This document shows positions 22,714 to 35,059 of a DNA stretch of 64,000 bases, in pieces; the stretch's first letter is position 1; every line of letters starts with the position of its first letter. A program made the position numbers and the translations under genes. Source of the stretch: Notolepis coatsorum. Its lineage: Eukaryota > Chordata > Actinopteri > Aulopiformes > Paralepididae. Location of the stretch: NCBI GenBank assembly GCA_963971535.1, contig OZ020601.1:18902192-18966191 (forward strand), given 5' to 3'. A model generated the notes under the pieces. It was not told where the DNA came from. It did no database searches and was given only the letters and a program-made list of their open reading frames with translations.

Positions 22714-25700
22714 ATGGGTGAGTTTTTTTTTAATCAGTTGTATTTCTTGGCAACCACATTGTATCCCTATGTACCTTGTTAATAGCTGCTTGTTGTTGGT
22801 TTATCTTGGTATAATTAGGTTTACTTGGAAGCCAAGAAGCTGCTTTTTTATGCCCGGTCTTGTGATAAAGATTCATGTCAATTCTACCAACATAATGGTG
22901 GCAGATTCAATGCTACCCCCCCCCCCCCCCCCAGAGGTGGAACCATTTAGTTTGGTGTGGCTTGGGAGAATTTGTTTTTGTCAGACCCAGTAACCAGGGG
23001 TATGAGTTCTGATCGCTGAGTGACTGGACTTCTGTATTGTACTATGCTGATCTGAGCGGCCTGTAGCTGCACATCTACATCTTTCTTACAGTAGCCTACC
23101 TAATGCTACACTTGACTTGGCATGCTATTAGTTGCTAGCATAGTCTATTGCATTGCTTTGCATCTTTGCTTAATTAATGTATTTGATGCCATTTTACTCG
23201 CCCTTACTGAAAAGTTAAGGCCTTGGTAACATTAGCTTGTGTAGTACTGGTTGCCTTAATTTAGTGATGGTTATGGGTGCAAGCTGCTAATGTTGGCAGC
23301 AGCAGGCTGCTAAATTCTGTTACATTTTATAGCTGTCTTTTACATCTTGGCAGTAAAGCACACAGGGCTTGTGGTGCTTTAGAGGCTTAACCTTAGCTAG
23401 CTAGTAGCCCCCAACTGTGCATGCATCAAGTGCCACTTGAGTGTTACGACATTAGACATTTACATTAAATCATGCAATGCATGTGTCCAGGTTTGGATTT
23501 ATCTAGGCTTGCCTAGTCTTATACTTAAATATATTGGTAGCTTTTAGTCAAATGTGTTCTTTTTTGGTTAAGAGACTTGAGATGTGTTTCAGGAAATGTG
23601 CATTGTGTCAAATCTTGTAAAGCAGAGAACAGGTGGAACACTGAAGTTTGTGTACCGTGTTGATCTTTGGTGTACATTGCCTACTTAAAAGTGTTTGAGA
23701 CTGGATATAGGAAATGGTCCACTGAGAACCCAAGTCATTAGCGAACTGCTTAAATATATCAACTTCAATATTGTCAACTAGCCAAATTGTTAGCCTATAG
23801 TTCACCCTTGTTTGTAAATTGTGGGGGGGGAAAGGTGAAATTCATCCAAAATATAACAAAATTACTTTAAAATGTCATGGGGACTAACATGGCAAACCTT
23901 TAATGGTATAAGTCCCTTGTCTGCTTATTCTCCCAGAGCTTGTGACGGAAGCAGCCAAGGAGTTCCATGTATTCCATGTCTCTGTTCCTTCCCGTGCATG
24001 ACGCTATTAAAAGGTTATTTTTGCAGCGGCAAAGAAGGTGTTGATCGTGTACGCCCACCAGAGCACCGGCTCCTTCAGCGCTGCGGCTAAAGACGCTGCG
24101 GTTGAACTCCTGACCGCTCAGGGCTGCTCAGTGGAGGTGTCTGACCTGTACGCCATGAAGTTTAAAGCCACAGCTACTGCTGAAGACATCACGGGTAAGA
24201 GCGGCACAAAGTGCTCCACAACCACCGCTGGTTCCAATACTTTTAGACTTAGGGGGAACAAATCGGCACGGCTGCCTACTGCTTAATAACATTAAGAGGA
24301 AATGCAACATTAAACTGTCTCTGGTCAAGTTTGTTACATTACTTGCTGTTGGCAGCCACATATAGTGACCCAAGCCCAGCAGTTCTGTCATTTCTCAGAT
24401 TATGATTAACACCTTGACAGTCGGGTATGCTGTTACAGTAAATGTGTTAAACATTCAAACTTATAATAATATGGAGAGCAATCTGACTGAGACATGAGTT
24501 TCTTAGCCGCTGGGCCTGGTCACATATGGCACCAAAATCAAACCTTGGTACATGAATGGAGAGCATTACAGATCTAGTAAGCCAGTGCAAAATGCATATA
24601 GGATGGCAAACGGCTAGAAAGATTAGCCCTGTTTTGATATGACTTGGGACTCATTTGCACTAGGGTGAGGGCGTAATGTCATTATTTCAAATCGGGTGCT
24701 CCTCTACTTATTGACAATTGTCATATTTTTTATTTTAACTCCTGGCTCCACAACTAATTAGGGTAGGATAATAAATGCCTTCTCTACTCTTGACATCTTA
24801 ATATCTGATCTCACCAGGAGAGCTGAAAAACCCAGACCACTTCCGGTATGGAGAGGAGACCAGGCTGGCTTTGGAGGAAGGAAGGCTTTCAACTGACATC
24901 ACTGACGAACACCGCAAAATCACAGATGCTGATCTCATCATGTTCCAGGTGGGTGAATCCTAGTGGAATGAAGTTGACACTGCCTACTTACAACTATGCA
25001 GTAGTAAAAGGTGAACCCTAACTATCGTGTAATGCTGCATCAACGGCTGTATATTCTAGTCTTTGTTCAATAATTTTTTGGTTTCTAAACCTCAATGACT
25101 CGTGATACTGTAATGTTTTCTAAACCGCAGAAAGTGGGTCGCTGCCAAAGGCGGCCTCTACCCACATCATGGTGACCTGACTTTTCTTTTCAGTTCCCCA
25201 TGTACTGGTTCACGGTCCCCGCCATTCTGAAGGGCTGGATTGACCGGGTGCTTACACTGGGCTTTGCCTTCACACTGGAGAAGAGATACAGTCAAGGCAT
25301 CTTCAAGGTATGGGCAAGAGGTTGTAAGGTGTCTGGCTGTGCGATGTCAACTTCCGTCGGCATGAAAATAACTGCACCATGATAGCTTAGCAAGTAGCTA
25401 ATCGGATGTTTTCTCTTTGGGGATTTGGTACATCTTTATCAAAATATAGGTTGGGCTTATGACCATATGGCCTGGTCATACAGCTTTATATTAATGCAAT
25501 GTACATGGATCAAATAATGGTTTCAGACTCTAGCCACATCGTTACTAGATGGCAGGTGGACAGGAAGTGGAGTCACTGGCTCAAGTTAAATCAAATGAAA
25601 CCTGTTGCTACATCGGGTACAAACAATGGAGCACCACTCGGTGACTAAACGTGGCACTGCAACTAAATAATGACAAAAATATAATGGGCACATTTGACTG

Positions 25701-26516
25701 TTACAAGGTCTTTACTAGATTAGTTTTATTAACTGTCTCGGCAGTTGGACTAGTCTGATTTTCTTAGCTTTGGGTCAAAAACTGCTGTAATTTCTTATGG
25801 TAGTATAAGGGTTCAAATGTGTTGCATGTTCTCTCAACCAGGATAAGAAGGCCATCCTGTCCTTTACCACGGGGTCCCATGAGTCTATGTTCAGTGCTGA
25901 TGGCATCAATGGAGACATGAACGTCACCCTGTGGCCAATCCAGGTATTGCATTGCAGTACCCTCAGTTTTCATACTGTTATAGATCAACTTCTTCATGCA
26001 CACATTCTGGCATTATGACCCCACCCCACTTTGCAACACAGGGCCATGCATTACTATTTTGATTTCCTGTCGACTACTCTATATCCCTCCCAGATGGTTG
26101 TATTGTAGGATGTAAGCTGTGGACTAAATTTCAAACTCGTCTTTAAATTGTTTTTAACATTGCTTAGGAACCGCTACTAAGTTCCTAAAGCTATACATTT
26201 TCTCTCATATCTCCAGAACGGCATCCTGCACTACTGTGGTTTCCAGGTGTTGGCTCCCCAGATCTTCTGGGCTCCATCCCACATTCCCCTGGAGGCTCGC
26301 ACCACCATGCTGGATGCCTGGCGAACACGCCTGCAGGGCCTGCTGGGAGAGGCGGCGCTCTCCTTCACCCCCTCAGAGTGCTTCGATGGGGAGAAGGGCT
26401 TCCTGCTGAAGCCGGAGGTCCAGGAGAAGCAAGCAGACGAGGAGTTTGGTCTGACTGTCGGCACCCACCTGGGGAAACGCCTCCCCCCCAACAACCAGAT
26501 CAAAGCTGGTGTCTGA
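22714..26516 (+). CDS. nqo1: NAD(P)H:quinone oxidoreductase 1, 6 exons
   Basis: Exons: 22714-22717, 24027-24194, 24818-24948, 25194-25307, 25842-25943 and 26217-26516; all introns are GT-AG. The spliced product is 272 residues (human 274). It is a cytosolic flavoprotein reducing quinones by two electrons with NAD(P)H. The N-terminal flavodoxin-like motif is [15 protein letters not shown]. The FAD/nicotinamide site region is [15 protein letters not shown]. The loop [20 protein letters not shown] is next, then [14 protein letters not shown]. The extended C-terminus [20 protein letters not shown] is the NQO1-specific tail that NQO2 lacks. The first exon holds only ATG plus one base, as in the family. 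Several active-site positions are NQO2-like (see findings). Intron 1 is 1.3 kb. AATAAA follows 8 bases after the stop. Confidence 0.95.
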
Positions 26517-26524
26517 ATCTGTCA

Positions 26525-26530
26525 AATAAA
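26525..26530 (+). terminator. nqo1 polyadenylation signal
   Basis: AATAAA eight bases after the TGA; the 3' UTR would be very short. Confidence 0.7.
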
Positions 26531-27902
26531 ATTCCTTCTTGAGATTCTAATTTGGGATTGTCTCTTGCTTGCATTTGTCAACAACTCCCAAATTCATGTC
26601 TTTGGCTGTGGAGATTTTGTCCCAGGGAGAATTTTATTCCATAATGGTATAAACTGTAGAGGGAAAATGTACATTAGATCAACTGCAGAGAGAATTCCCA
26701 TCGAGACTTGTGCAAAGCTTGACCATTATGTTTCAGTCTAAATATAAAGGTGCCTGAGAGCTCACAGGGACACAGAAACATTAAAAATAAAGCTGTACGA
26801 GGTGTTTTATGGCAAAGTTGAGTGAATTGCTTATGCAGCTATAATTTCTATTTCGATGCCTCAAAAGTTGTTTTGATTTATGATAAGATTCTTAATACAA
26901 TCCTAAGGATTGTGTAATTGTTTTGTACACTAATTGCAAGTTATGCAAATGTAAACCTTTTTTACATGTCATTAATTTAGGCAATGAAGCATGTTGATTA
27001 ACTTTGGTTATAGAGATATTATTTTGTTATATTTAATCTTGAGGCTGGGAGCGAAATCACAATATGAGTCTGACCTCTTTACAGAATAAAGGAGCCTCTA
27101 GGTGGCGGTTTACTTAATATCCCCTACATGTAGAACTGCCTCTCATAGCATTCAGCATTGGGTCAAAGAGGAACCAGGTTTTCCAGCAGCGCTCACGCTG
27201 TATCTGAATAGAAGATTAATGATTAATGTAGTCTATTATTACACCCAGAAATGTATTCTCAAATACCCTTTCCAGTTTAATACTATCATTAGTTCAACCG
27301 CATGAGTGGGTTAAACTATGATCAAGAACGTAGTCTCATTGGGTTCATACCAAATACAATTTATTTGTAACGCACGTTAATGTCCCCATGGGCCGGACAC
27401 GTCTTCTTTAAACAAGTCCAGAAGAAACATCACAATAAGTCGAACAAAACAAACACTAAAGTCCAAAAAATGCAAAATAAATGCAACACTCCTGGACATA
27501 CCCCACGCGAAGGTAAGGAAAAACTCACTAAAACCTAGAAATAGGAAAAAAAATGCACCACAGGCAATGTGGAGGAGAGAAACCTTAGAAGGGCCATTCA
27601 CTGCTAGTAGCATGGATTCCTTTGTTTCGGGGATAATAGATCACCGAAGTGCCTCTGCCATCCTGGTCAAATCTAGTATTTGGATGGCACCTCATACAAT
27701 TATTTATTTATTTTACCTTATTTAACCAGGCAAATCAATTAAGAACAAATTCACCTTTCATAAAATAATTGCAGCACTCACTGTCACCCCTGTTCAAGGT
27801 TGCCCAACTCTTTCTCATCTTTTGTTCAGGTATGCAGGGAAAGTGGGGTGAGAGGTGCCCAGGTGTCAGCCAGGATAGAGTTAATGGCCCTGCACTCGCA
27901 TG
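26531..27902. other. Intergenic, with one retroposon tail
   Basis: No gene seen. TTTACCTTATTTAACCAGGC with AATTAAGAACAAATTC at about 27712-27750 is a common teleost retroposon end. Confidence 0.4.
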
Positions 27903-28130
27903 TAGATTTTGATTTGATTTTATTACGGATCCCCATTAGCTGGTGCCATAGCAACCAGCTAGTCTTACTGGGGTCCACACAAAAAAAACATACAAAAACA
28001 ATTATTATTGCAAAACAAAATTATTAAAAGTTATAATATTAAAACTACTCAACACACAATGCATAATGAAACTAACAATTAAGATTACATGCAAGCACAA
28101 ACAAAATAAACTTTAGTGTTAAATAAACTT
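27903..28130 (+). repeat. LINE/SINE 3' tail
   Basis: TTACGGATCCCCATTAGCTG and CTAGTCTTACTGGGGTCC are the complement of the piece at 19488-19540. An A-rich stretch follows. Confidence 0.55.
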
Positions 28131-28605
28131 TTTTTTATCCACTTCTTCTCCTTTTTCTATTTTTCTCCCATCCCAATTCCAATGTGCCACTTCTTCCCTC
28201 CCCTGTCTTGAACGTTGCTCGCATATGCCCCCCACTGGCCGGTTGTAGGGAGGATAGAAGCCTTGCATCACGTGTCCCCTCCGGTACACGAGGAGGCAGC
28301 CTGTCGCATCTTTTCACCTGCCAGCGCGGACTCTCATTGGCGAGGTGTAACGTGTGGGAGGCTCACACTACCCCTGCCATTTCCTGTCTCTGATGTGCAG
28401 GCATCCCCAACCGACCTGTAGGAGTCGCTGTGCACAACGTCCAGATTACCACCCATCGACTTCCACCCGCTACCTCTGCCAATTGAGATAGTATGATGAC
28501 TGGCCCAAGCCGGAGGCAACGCCGACAGCCGGAGTTGAACCCGGTGTCTCTTGCGTTGGTGACGAGCGCAATGTCCGCTGCGCTACCCAGCCGCCAAGAA
28601 AAAGA
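28131..28605 (-). mobile_element. tRNA-derived SINE
   Basis: On the minus strand it starts GGCGGCTGGGTAGCGCAGCGG (tRNA-like, with an A-box) and holds GGGTTCAACTCC as B-box, a body shared with 35928-36370 and 59402-59881, and an A-rich tail (plus-strand T run at 28131-28138). No clear target duplication. Confidence 0.75.
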
Positions 28606-28726
28606 CCTTTATATATTTTGTATCTTGTTTATTTTGATTGATGTACATTGTTTATGTTGATATTGATTGTGGGTGAACTTCATTGGTGATTTGCTTGGTG
28701 TTTCACCTGCAAAAAAGGGTAAGTGG

Positions 28727-29003
28727 TGTTAAAGTTATGTGATGTGTACGATTGCATGTAACTGTCTAGCTGTTTTCACAAGAGGGCGCTATAGGCGGAG
28801 CTGCTAATGCTGCCGCCAGGTAAGAGGTATAAAAGGAGATGTTAACTCCCCCTCTGTCTCTTCCTCCGTCGCTCTCACAAGAGAAGGACTCTCATGTACT
28901 GTTGGGTGCAATGTGAAAATAAACCACGCCGTTTAATGGCTAAGTGAGAAGACCTTGTCGTCATGACCAACTTATTATCGCCCCATAAGTCACTCTGTCA
29001 ACA
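28727..29003 (+). repeat. Copia element 5' LTR
   Basis: 277 bases from TGTTAAAG to TCAACA, preceded by AGTGG (28722-28726). It contains TATAAAAGG (about 28827) and AATAAA (28917). It differs from the 3' LTR at roughly six positions, so the insertion is fairly young. Confidence 0.92.
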
Positions 29004-29023
29004 GGTTATGGTCCCAGATCACG
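29004..29023 (+). promoter_or_regulatory. Candidate primer-binding site
   Basis: GGTTATGGTCCCAGATC directly follows the LTR. It resembles the half-tRNA initiator-Met primer site used by many animal copia elements; the tRNA assignment is from memory. Confidence 0.5.
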
Positions 29024-29145
29024 CAGGGGCGAAATAATAAGGGTAGAAAGTTTAGCTGAAGTATAGGCTAGTTTAGCACCGGGAGCACCGCGTGGGTAAA
29101 GGCTAGGCCAACAGGAGCTAAAGCTACGCCTACCATCAAAAGAGG

Positions 29146-30983
29146 ATGGCGACTAAAGGAAAGAGCAAATGGCCCTCGTTCAACGGATGAGCAGAGGACT
29201 ATGAGCTCTGGGAAGAGCGCATGTTGTGCTGCATGCACGGTGTGGGACTGAAGACAACGATCTTGACGGCCCCCACGGGAGAAGTAACGTGGCCGCGCGA
29301 GCCCTGGACAACAAGCATAATGCAGATGCATACTGTGAGTTAGCACCACTGCTAGACGACACAAGCTTGGGGCTGATATTCCGCGACACTAAGGACAAAG
29401 GCAGAGAAAGCCTGAAAGTGTTGAGAGAACATTATATCGGACAAGGAAGACCCCGAATCGTATCCCTCTACATAACACTAACAGCACTGAAGAAGGGGCA
29501 CACCGAGACTGTGACCGAATACGTCATCAGAGCTGAGCAGATCATTACGGCGCTTAAGAGTGCAGGAGAAGCACCAAGCGATGGACTAATGATGGCGATG
29601 GTTATGAGAGGACTACCGGAGCTGTACAAACCGTTCACACTACTTGTAACACACGGTTCAGCGGACATGTCGCTGGGAGAGTTCAAGGCCAAGTTGCGAA
29701 ATTTCGAGGCCTCAGAAGATACCCACCCAGCCGCCACGGAGGCGGGAGAGAGGGTGCTGAAGGCCTGGGCGACGCCGAGAGAGAAGACCAGGCCCACGAC
29801 GGAGCTGGCGTGTTGGCGATGCGGAGAAAAAGGCCATCGGAAAGATAACTGCACAAAGACTGTTTGGTGTAGCTTCTGCAAATCCACGGGGCACACAGAC
29901 AAAGTGTGCAGAAAGAAACGCGACCAGAGCGCACGGTACACGCATGGACAAGATGGCGGCAGTGGACAAGATGGCGACGACGGTGGACGTGAGACGAGTC
30001 GAGACAACACCCGGAGAGTAGCGGGACAAGAGAACTTCATCTTCGGGGCGCAGACAGCGTACGTCACCCGGCCAATGCAGCTGCAGCAGGGCCAAAGGAA
30101 GGGACTGATTGTGGACACAGGTGCGTCGTCCCACGTCATCAATGACAGGAATCGATTCAAAAACTTTGACAACACCTTCGACCCGGAGAGACACAGCATG
30201 GAGCTGGCAGACGGGAAGCGCACCTACGGGTTGGCGCAAGGGAGAGGAGACGCACAGGTATGCCTCATAGACAGTGAGGGGTGCCGGTGTACATTGACGT
30301 TAAAGAACGCCCTCTACATACCCTCGTTCCAACAAGAACTATTCTCTGTAAAATCGGCTACTGCGAACGGTGCCAAAGTGTTCTTCAATGAAGGTAAACA
30401 TTTTCTTGTAGAGCCTGACGGTACGCGATTTAACATAGAGGTGTACAAGAGAATGTATTATCTACAAACAGAGTGTAATGACAACGACAAGTGTAATAAT
30501 AATGATATGTGTAATGTGACTGTCAGTCACGATATTCAGACATGGCATGAGATCATGGGTCATTGTAATTACGAGGATTTACTGAAACTGCAAGCAGTGA
30601 CAGAAGGCATGCACATTGAAGGTGAAAAGCGTAGACCTGACAAAGAATGTGTAGTGTGCATAAAGGGGAAGTTCACTCAATCGAGAAACAGAAAAAGTAA
30701 AGCTACCACTTGCGCTAGTTAACACAGATCTAGCCGGTCCAGTAAGCAACAAGTCCATAGGAGGCTTTAGATATGTACAGTCTTTTATAGATGTGTCTAC
30801 AGGGGCAGTGTTTGTTTTCTTTCTCAAAGCAAAGAGTGACACACTCCAGGCCACGGAGAAATTCCTTGCAGATGTAGCCCATTATGGTAACATAAGATGC
30901 TTGAGGTCCGATAACGGAACCGAGTTCACAAATAGAGAGTTCCAATCACTGTTGAGAAGGAACAAGATAAGACACGAGATGTC
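29146..30983 (+). pseudogene. Ty1/copia Gag-protease-integrase (broken)
   Basis: ATG at 29146 opens MATKGKSKWPSFNG, then TGA (29188-29190). The frame continues and shifts near 29290. The long frame 29226-30722 holds the Gag helices and a CWRCGEKGHRKDNC zinc knuckle. It also has a second Cys/His cluster (WCSFCKSTGHTDKVC), the aspartic protease LIVDTGASSHVI and the GAG-pre-integrase segment WHEIMGHCNYEDLLKLQ. Another shift near 30705 leads into integrase with TDLAGP and RSDNGTEF (first two catalytic Asp). The frame is cut at 30983 by the L2 insertion, before the third catalytic residue. Not functional. Confidence 0.9.
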
Positions 30984-32370
30984 ATAATAATAATAATAAT
31001 GCATTATATTTATAAGGCGCCTTTCAAGGCACTCAAGGTCGCCGTACAACAATTTAAAAACAGTTAAATTCACAATCACAATCCATTAAAATATAAAAAA
31101 TAAAAAATATAAAATCAGACAAAATAAAATCAGACATACGCCTGCCTAAACAGGTGGGTTTTGAGGTGGGTTTTAAATGGAATGATGGAGTCAATGTTCC
31201 TGATGTCGGGGGGGAGGGAGTTCCAGAGGCGAGGGGCAGAGCAGCTGAAGGCTCTTGACCCCATGGTGGACAGACGGTCAGGTTGATGGAGGAGGCAGAC
31301 CTGAGGGACCGGGTGGGAATGTTGATGTGAAGGAGGTCGGACAGGTATGGAGGGGCGAGGTTGTGAATGGCCTTGAATGTATGGAGGAGGATCTTGTAGT
31401 CTATGCGGTGTTTAATGGGAAGCCAGTGTAGTTGGCATAGGACGGGGGTGATGTGACTGATGACAGGGGTTCTGGTGATTATACGGGCAGCAGCGTTCTG
31501 GACCAGTTGGAGCTTATGGAGGAGTTTGTGGGGGAGACCAAAGAGAAGAGAGTTGCAGTAATCTAAGCGGGAAGTGACGAGGGAGTGGACCAGGATTGCG
31601 GCGCTGTTGGGAGTGAGTGAAGGGCGGAGGCGGTTGATGTTGCGAAGGTGGAAGTAGGCGGACCGGATGATGTTATTGATGTGGGAATGGAATGATAGGG
31701 TGCTGTCGAGGACGACACCCAGACTCTTGACCTGGGGGGAAGGGGAAACTAAGGAGTTGTCTATGGTGAGGGTGAAACTGGGGTGCTTGGTGAGTGTGGA
31801 CTTGGAGCCAATGAGGACTACCTCTGTTTTGTCACTGTTTAATTTTAGGAAATTTGAAGTGAACCAGGATTTGATTTCCTGTAAACAGGCACAGAGGGAA
31901 GAGGGAGGGAGGGTGGAATTGGGTTTGGAGGAAACATAGAGCTGGGTGTCGTCCGCGTAACAGTGGAAATTTATGCTGTATTTACGGAGAATCCGACAGA
32001 GTGGGAGGAGGTAGATGATGAAGAGGATAGGGCCAAGGACAGAGCCCTGGGGAACACCGGAGGAGAGGGAGGATGGATGGGATGTGAATGATTTTAGCTG
32101 AATGAACTGAGTACGGCCAGAGAGATATGAATGGAACCAGTCTAGGGATGTGTGGGAGATTCCAATGGAAGCTAGTCGGTTAAGGAGGGTGGAGTGAGAT
32201 ATGGTGTCAAATGCGGCGCTTAGATTGAGGAGGATGAGGATGGATAATAGTCCGGAGTCAGCTGCCATCAGTAGGTCATTTGTGATTTTGAGGAGGGCTG
32301 TTTCTGTGCTGTGACGGGGGCGAAAACCAGATTGGAACTGTTCATAGAGGCTTACACCAGAAACAGGTGC
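30984..32370 (-). mobile_element. L2/CR1-type LINE inserted in the copia element
   Basis: One long minus-strand frame (32382-31054) covers the reverse transcriptase: [66 protein letters not shown] and the C-terminal [19 protein letters not shown]. Motif A reads LLNLSAAFD where the family usually has LDLSAAFD. The 3' end is GGCGCC(T)TATAAATATAATGC followed by (ATT)n, typical of L2. 5'-truncated, with no endonuclease. The frame is open over 442 codons, so the insertion is recent. Confidence 0.9.
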
Positions 32371-33105
32371 TTTAATAAGCACACTGGCACCACCCCGTAT
32401 ACAGCACTGACAGGAAAGAAATGTAATCTAGCTAGAATGCACACATTTTGATCAGTGTGTTATGCTTACCAGCAGGACAGAGGGAAGCTCGAGTCCAGAT
32501 GTGAAAAAGGACTCTTTGTAGGGCATGACAAAGGAAGCCCCGCTTTCCCAGTCTATTATCCCGGTAAAGGGAAAGTGCAGACACAGGCTAGTCAAATTTG
32601 TCACAAAGACAACATGTGAGAACGAGACACAGACAGAGGAGCCAGAGCTGGACTCCAGAGTAAGGTGTGAAGAAACTAGTGTACTCAGCACAGTCGTGCA
32701 GACAGACAGTCAGCAACCCCCAGAGGACGATGATGAGGAGCACCCGAGGGTGACGTCACGTGCCCCATGCAGTGGGAGGTATCCCTCACGGGAACACAAA
32801 CCCCCAAAGTATCTGACAGACTATGCCCGGAGAGAAAGTGACGAGGATGACAGTACACTTACCAGCATTGATTACTGCTACAGAGTAGTAAGTGGAGTAC
32901 CTCAGACCTTTAAAGAGGCCATAGTGTCCCCTGAATCAAGTAAATGGGAGAGAGCAATGGATTAGGAGATGAGGTCCCTAGAGGACAACCACACCTTTAC
33001 TCTAACCAAGTTACCAGAGGGCAGACAGACAGTGGGAGGGAAATGGGTGTACTCGATCAAGGAGGGTATTGAAGGCCACGACAAGTACAAAGCCAGGTTC
33101 GTAGC
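32371..33105 (+). pseudogene. Copia integrase C-terminus and reverse-transcriptase N-terminus (broken)
   Basis: It resumes with [22 protein letters not shown] (32449-32451), SVCYAYQQDRGKLESRCEKG, an acidic linker, then the RT start VPQTFKEAIVSPESSKWERAMD. TAG at 32963-32965 precedes EMRSLEDNHTFTLTKLP and GGKWVYSIK. About 60 codons of integrase, including the expected third catalytic residue, are missing across the L2 insertion. Confidence 0.85.
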
Positions 33106-33290
33106 TAAATGTTTAAATACAGAAGGAGGGTACTCCATGTTTAAATACAGAAGGAGGGTGGCTACATGTTTAAATACAGAAGGAGGGTACTCCATGTTTG
33201 AATACAGAAGTAGTGGATTCCATGTTTAAATACAGGAGTGGATTCCATGTTTAAATACAGAAGTTGATTCTATGTTTAAATACAGAAGTG
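33106..33290 (+). repeat. Tandem repeat replacing the copia RT core
   Basis: ATGTTTAAATACAGAAG-type units (25-30 bases) occur about seven times. Upstream reads KARFVAK and downstream is already the RT/RNase H connection, so the catalytic RT segment with its expected YVDD is gone. Confidence 0.85.
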
Positions 33291-33291
33291 G

Positions 33292-34080
33292 ATGATTTAT
33301 GTGGAAAAGATCCTGAAACGTTTTGACATGCAAGAATGTAGAACAAGGGAAACACCATGTGATCAAAAGCTAGACTACCAAGAGGATGCAAAAAAATTTA
33401 CAGATGTAAAAATGTACAGAGAAGCTGTAGGTAGCCTCATTTATTTGACAACATGTACTCGCCCTGACCTATGTTTTGTAGTGAGTAAATTGTCACAGCA
33501 TTTTGCTGACCCCACAGAGGAGCACTGGATTACAGCAAAACATGTTTTTTGTTATCTCAAAGGTACAGCAGATAAACAACTTTGTTTCAGAAAGAGCAGC
33601 GGAGGCTTAGGGCTTAAAGCCTACAGTGATGCAGATTGGGCGGCAGACACCACAGTCAGAAGAAGTACCACAGGGTATTGTGTGAGTTTGAACACAAACA
33701 GCTCACTGGTTTCGTGGAAAACAAAGAAGCAGCCCACAGTGGCACTATCAACTTGTGAAGTCGAATACATGGCTCTAGCTATGACAATACAGGAATGTAT
33801 TTATCTTGAACAACTGCTCGAAGGAATGGATACCTATGTATATAAGAAAACTGTTGTTTATGAAGACAACCAGGGAACCATTGCAATTGCTAGAAACCAT
33901 GTGTGCCGACAGAGGTGTAAACATGTGGATATAAAATATCATTTCATCAGATCTGTCATCAGGGAAGAAAGGATGACACTGATTTATTGTCCAACAGACG
34001 ACATGGTAGCAGACGCTATGACGAAGCCTGTTTCCAAACTGAAACTGAGAAGATTTGCAGAGGTCATGTTTGGTGTGTAA
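33292..34080 (+). pseudogene. Copia RT C-terminus and RNase H
   Basis: An uninterrupted frame of 262 codons: YREAVGSLIYLTTCTRPDL, then RNase H with AYSDADWAADTTVRRST, STCEVEYMALA, YEDNQGTIAIARN and HVDIKYHFIR. These carry the D-E-D type catalytic residues. Intact as a domain but detached from a working polyprotein. Confidence 0.9.
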
Positions 34081-34195
34081 ATATTGACTGTTATGTAGTA
34101 TTGACTGCCATATCCGTTTTGATGCTCTGAACTGTATTATTTTCTTTGAAAGATGTTTTTGGAAAAGTTGTACAGTAGATAAGACAAAGTGGGAG

Positions 34196-34472
34196 TGTTA
34201 AAGTTATGTGATGTGTACGATTGCATGTAACTGTCTAACTGTTTCCACAAGAGGGCGCTATAGGCGGAGCTGCTAATACTGCCGCCAGGTAAGAGGTATA
34301 AAAGGAGATGTTAACTCCCCCTCTGTCTCTTCCTCCGTTGCTCTCACAAGAGAAGGACTCTCATGTACTGTTGGGTGCAATGTGAAAATAAACCACACCG
34401 TTTAATGGCTAAGTGAGAAGACCTTGTCGTCATGACCAACTTATTGTCGCCCCATAAGTCACTCTGTCAACA
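34196..34472 (+). repeat. Copia element 3' LTR
   Basis: 277 bases from TGTTAAAG to TCAACA, followed by AGTGG (34473-34477), which matches the 5-bp target duplication at 28722-28726. A purine-rich stretch (AAAGTGGGAG) lies just before it as polypurine tract. Confidence 0.93.
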
Positions 34473-34477
34473 AGTGG

Positions 34478-35059
34478 TTAAAGGGCCATTTCACCTAAAA
34501 AGGTACTTGTGTTTTTTAGGACGATTTGCCCACCGGCACTTTCGCGACCCCTAGTGGCTCAAGTGTGCATATTTTGTTATACAATATATATATCGAATTG
34601 AAGGCTTATTTGTTGCCTGTCGATAGTGATAAAATCCGACAAAACCCATACAGCGGTTCTCGAGTTACATGCCGGTATTTGAGTCTTGTGCAAAGTACAC
34701 GGTATTGCGCAAAATACCACTCCCGACTCTTGCCACAGTAGTTCCGTCAATCTAGATCCAATCTCTAAAATGATTGTGGAGGTAACTTTCCAATGAGTGG
34801 CTTTCCAATGATACGTACCCCACCTGGGGATGTATGATCTAGGTAGGATCTAAGTAAAAAATACTTAAATAACTGTTAAACCAATATAGTATTTACCGAT
34901 CTGAACCTGCAAAAGAAAAGATAATAAGGAGTTAAGTCAAAAAGGATACAACTAATATATCCAACTTTAAATCTAGCTATTGGCTATTGATTCTTATCAG
35001 ACGTCTGAAACAAAAAAAGTTGATTCAATCAACCTAGAAACTACAGTAGATACCAAAGC
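34478..35059. other. No gene seen
   Basis: Begins TTAAAGGGCCATTTCACC, resembling a TTAA-type MITE end, but no right-hand partner was found. Confidence 0.35.

Noticed and set aside
29468..30223. 251-codon minus-strand frame
   Set aside because: Antisense shadow of the copia Gag/protease frame, which has clear domains on the plus strand.
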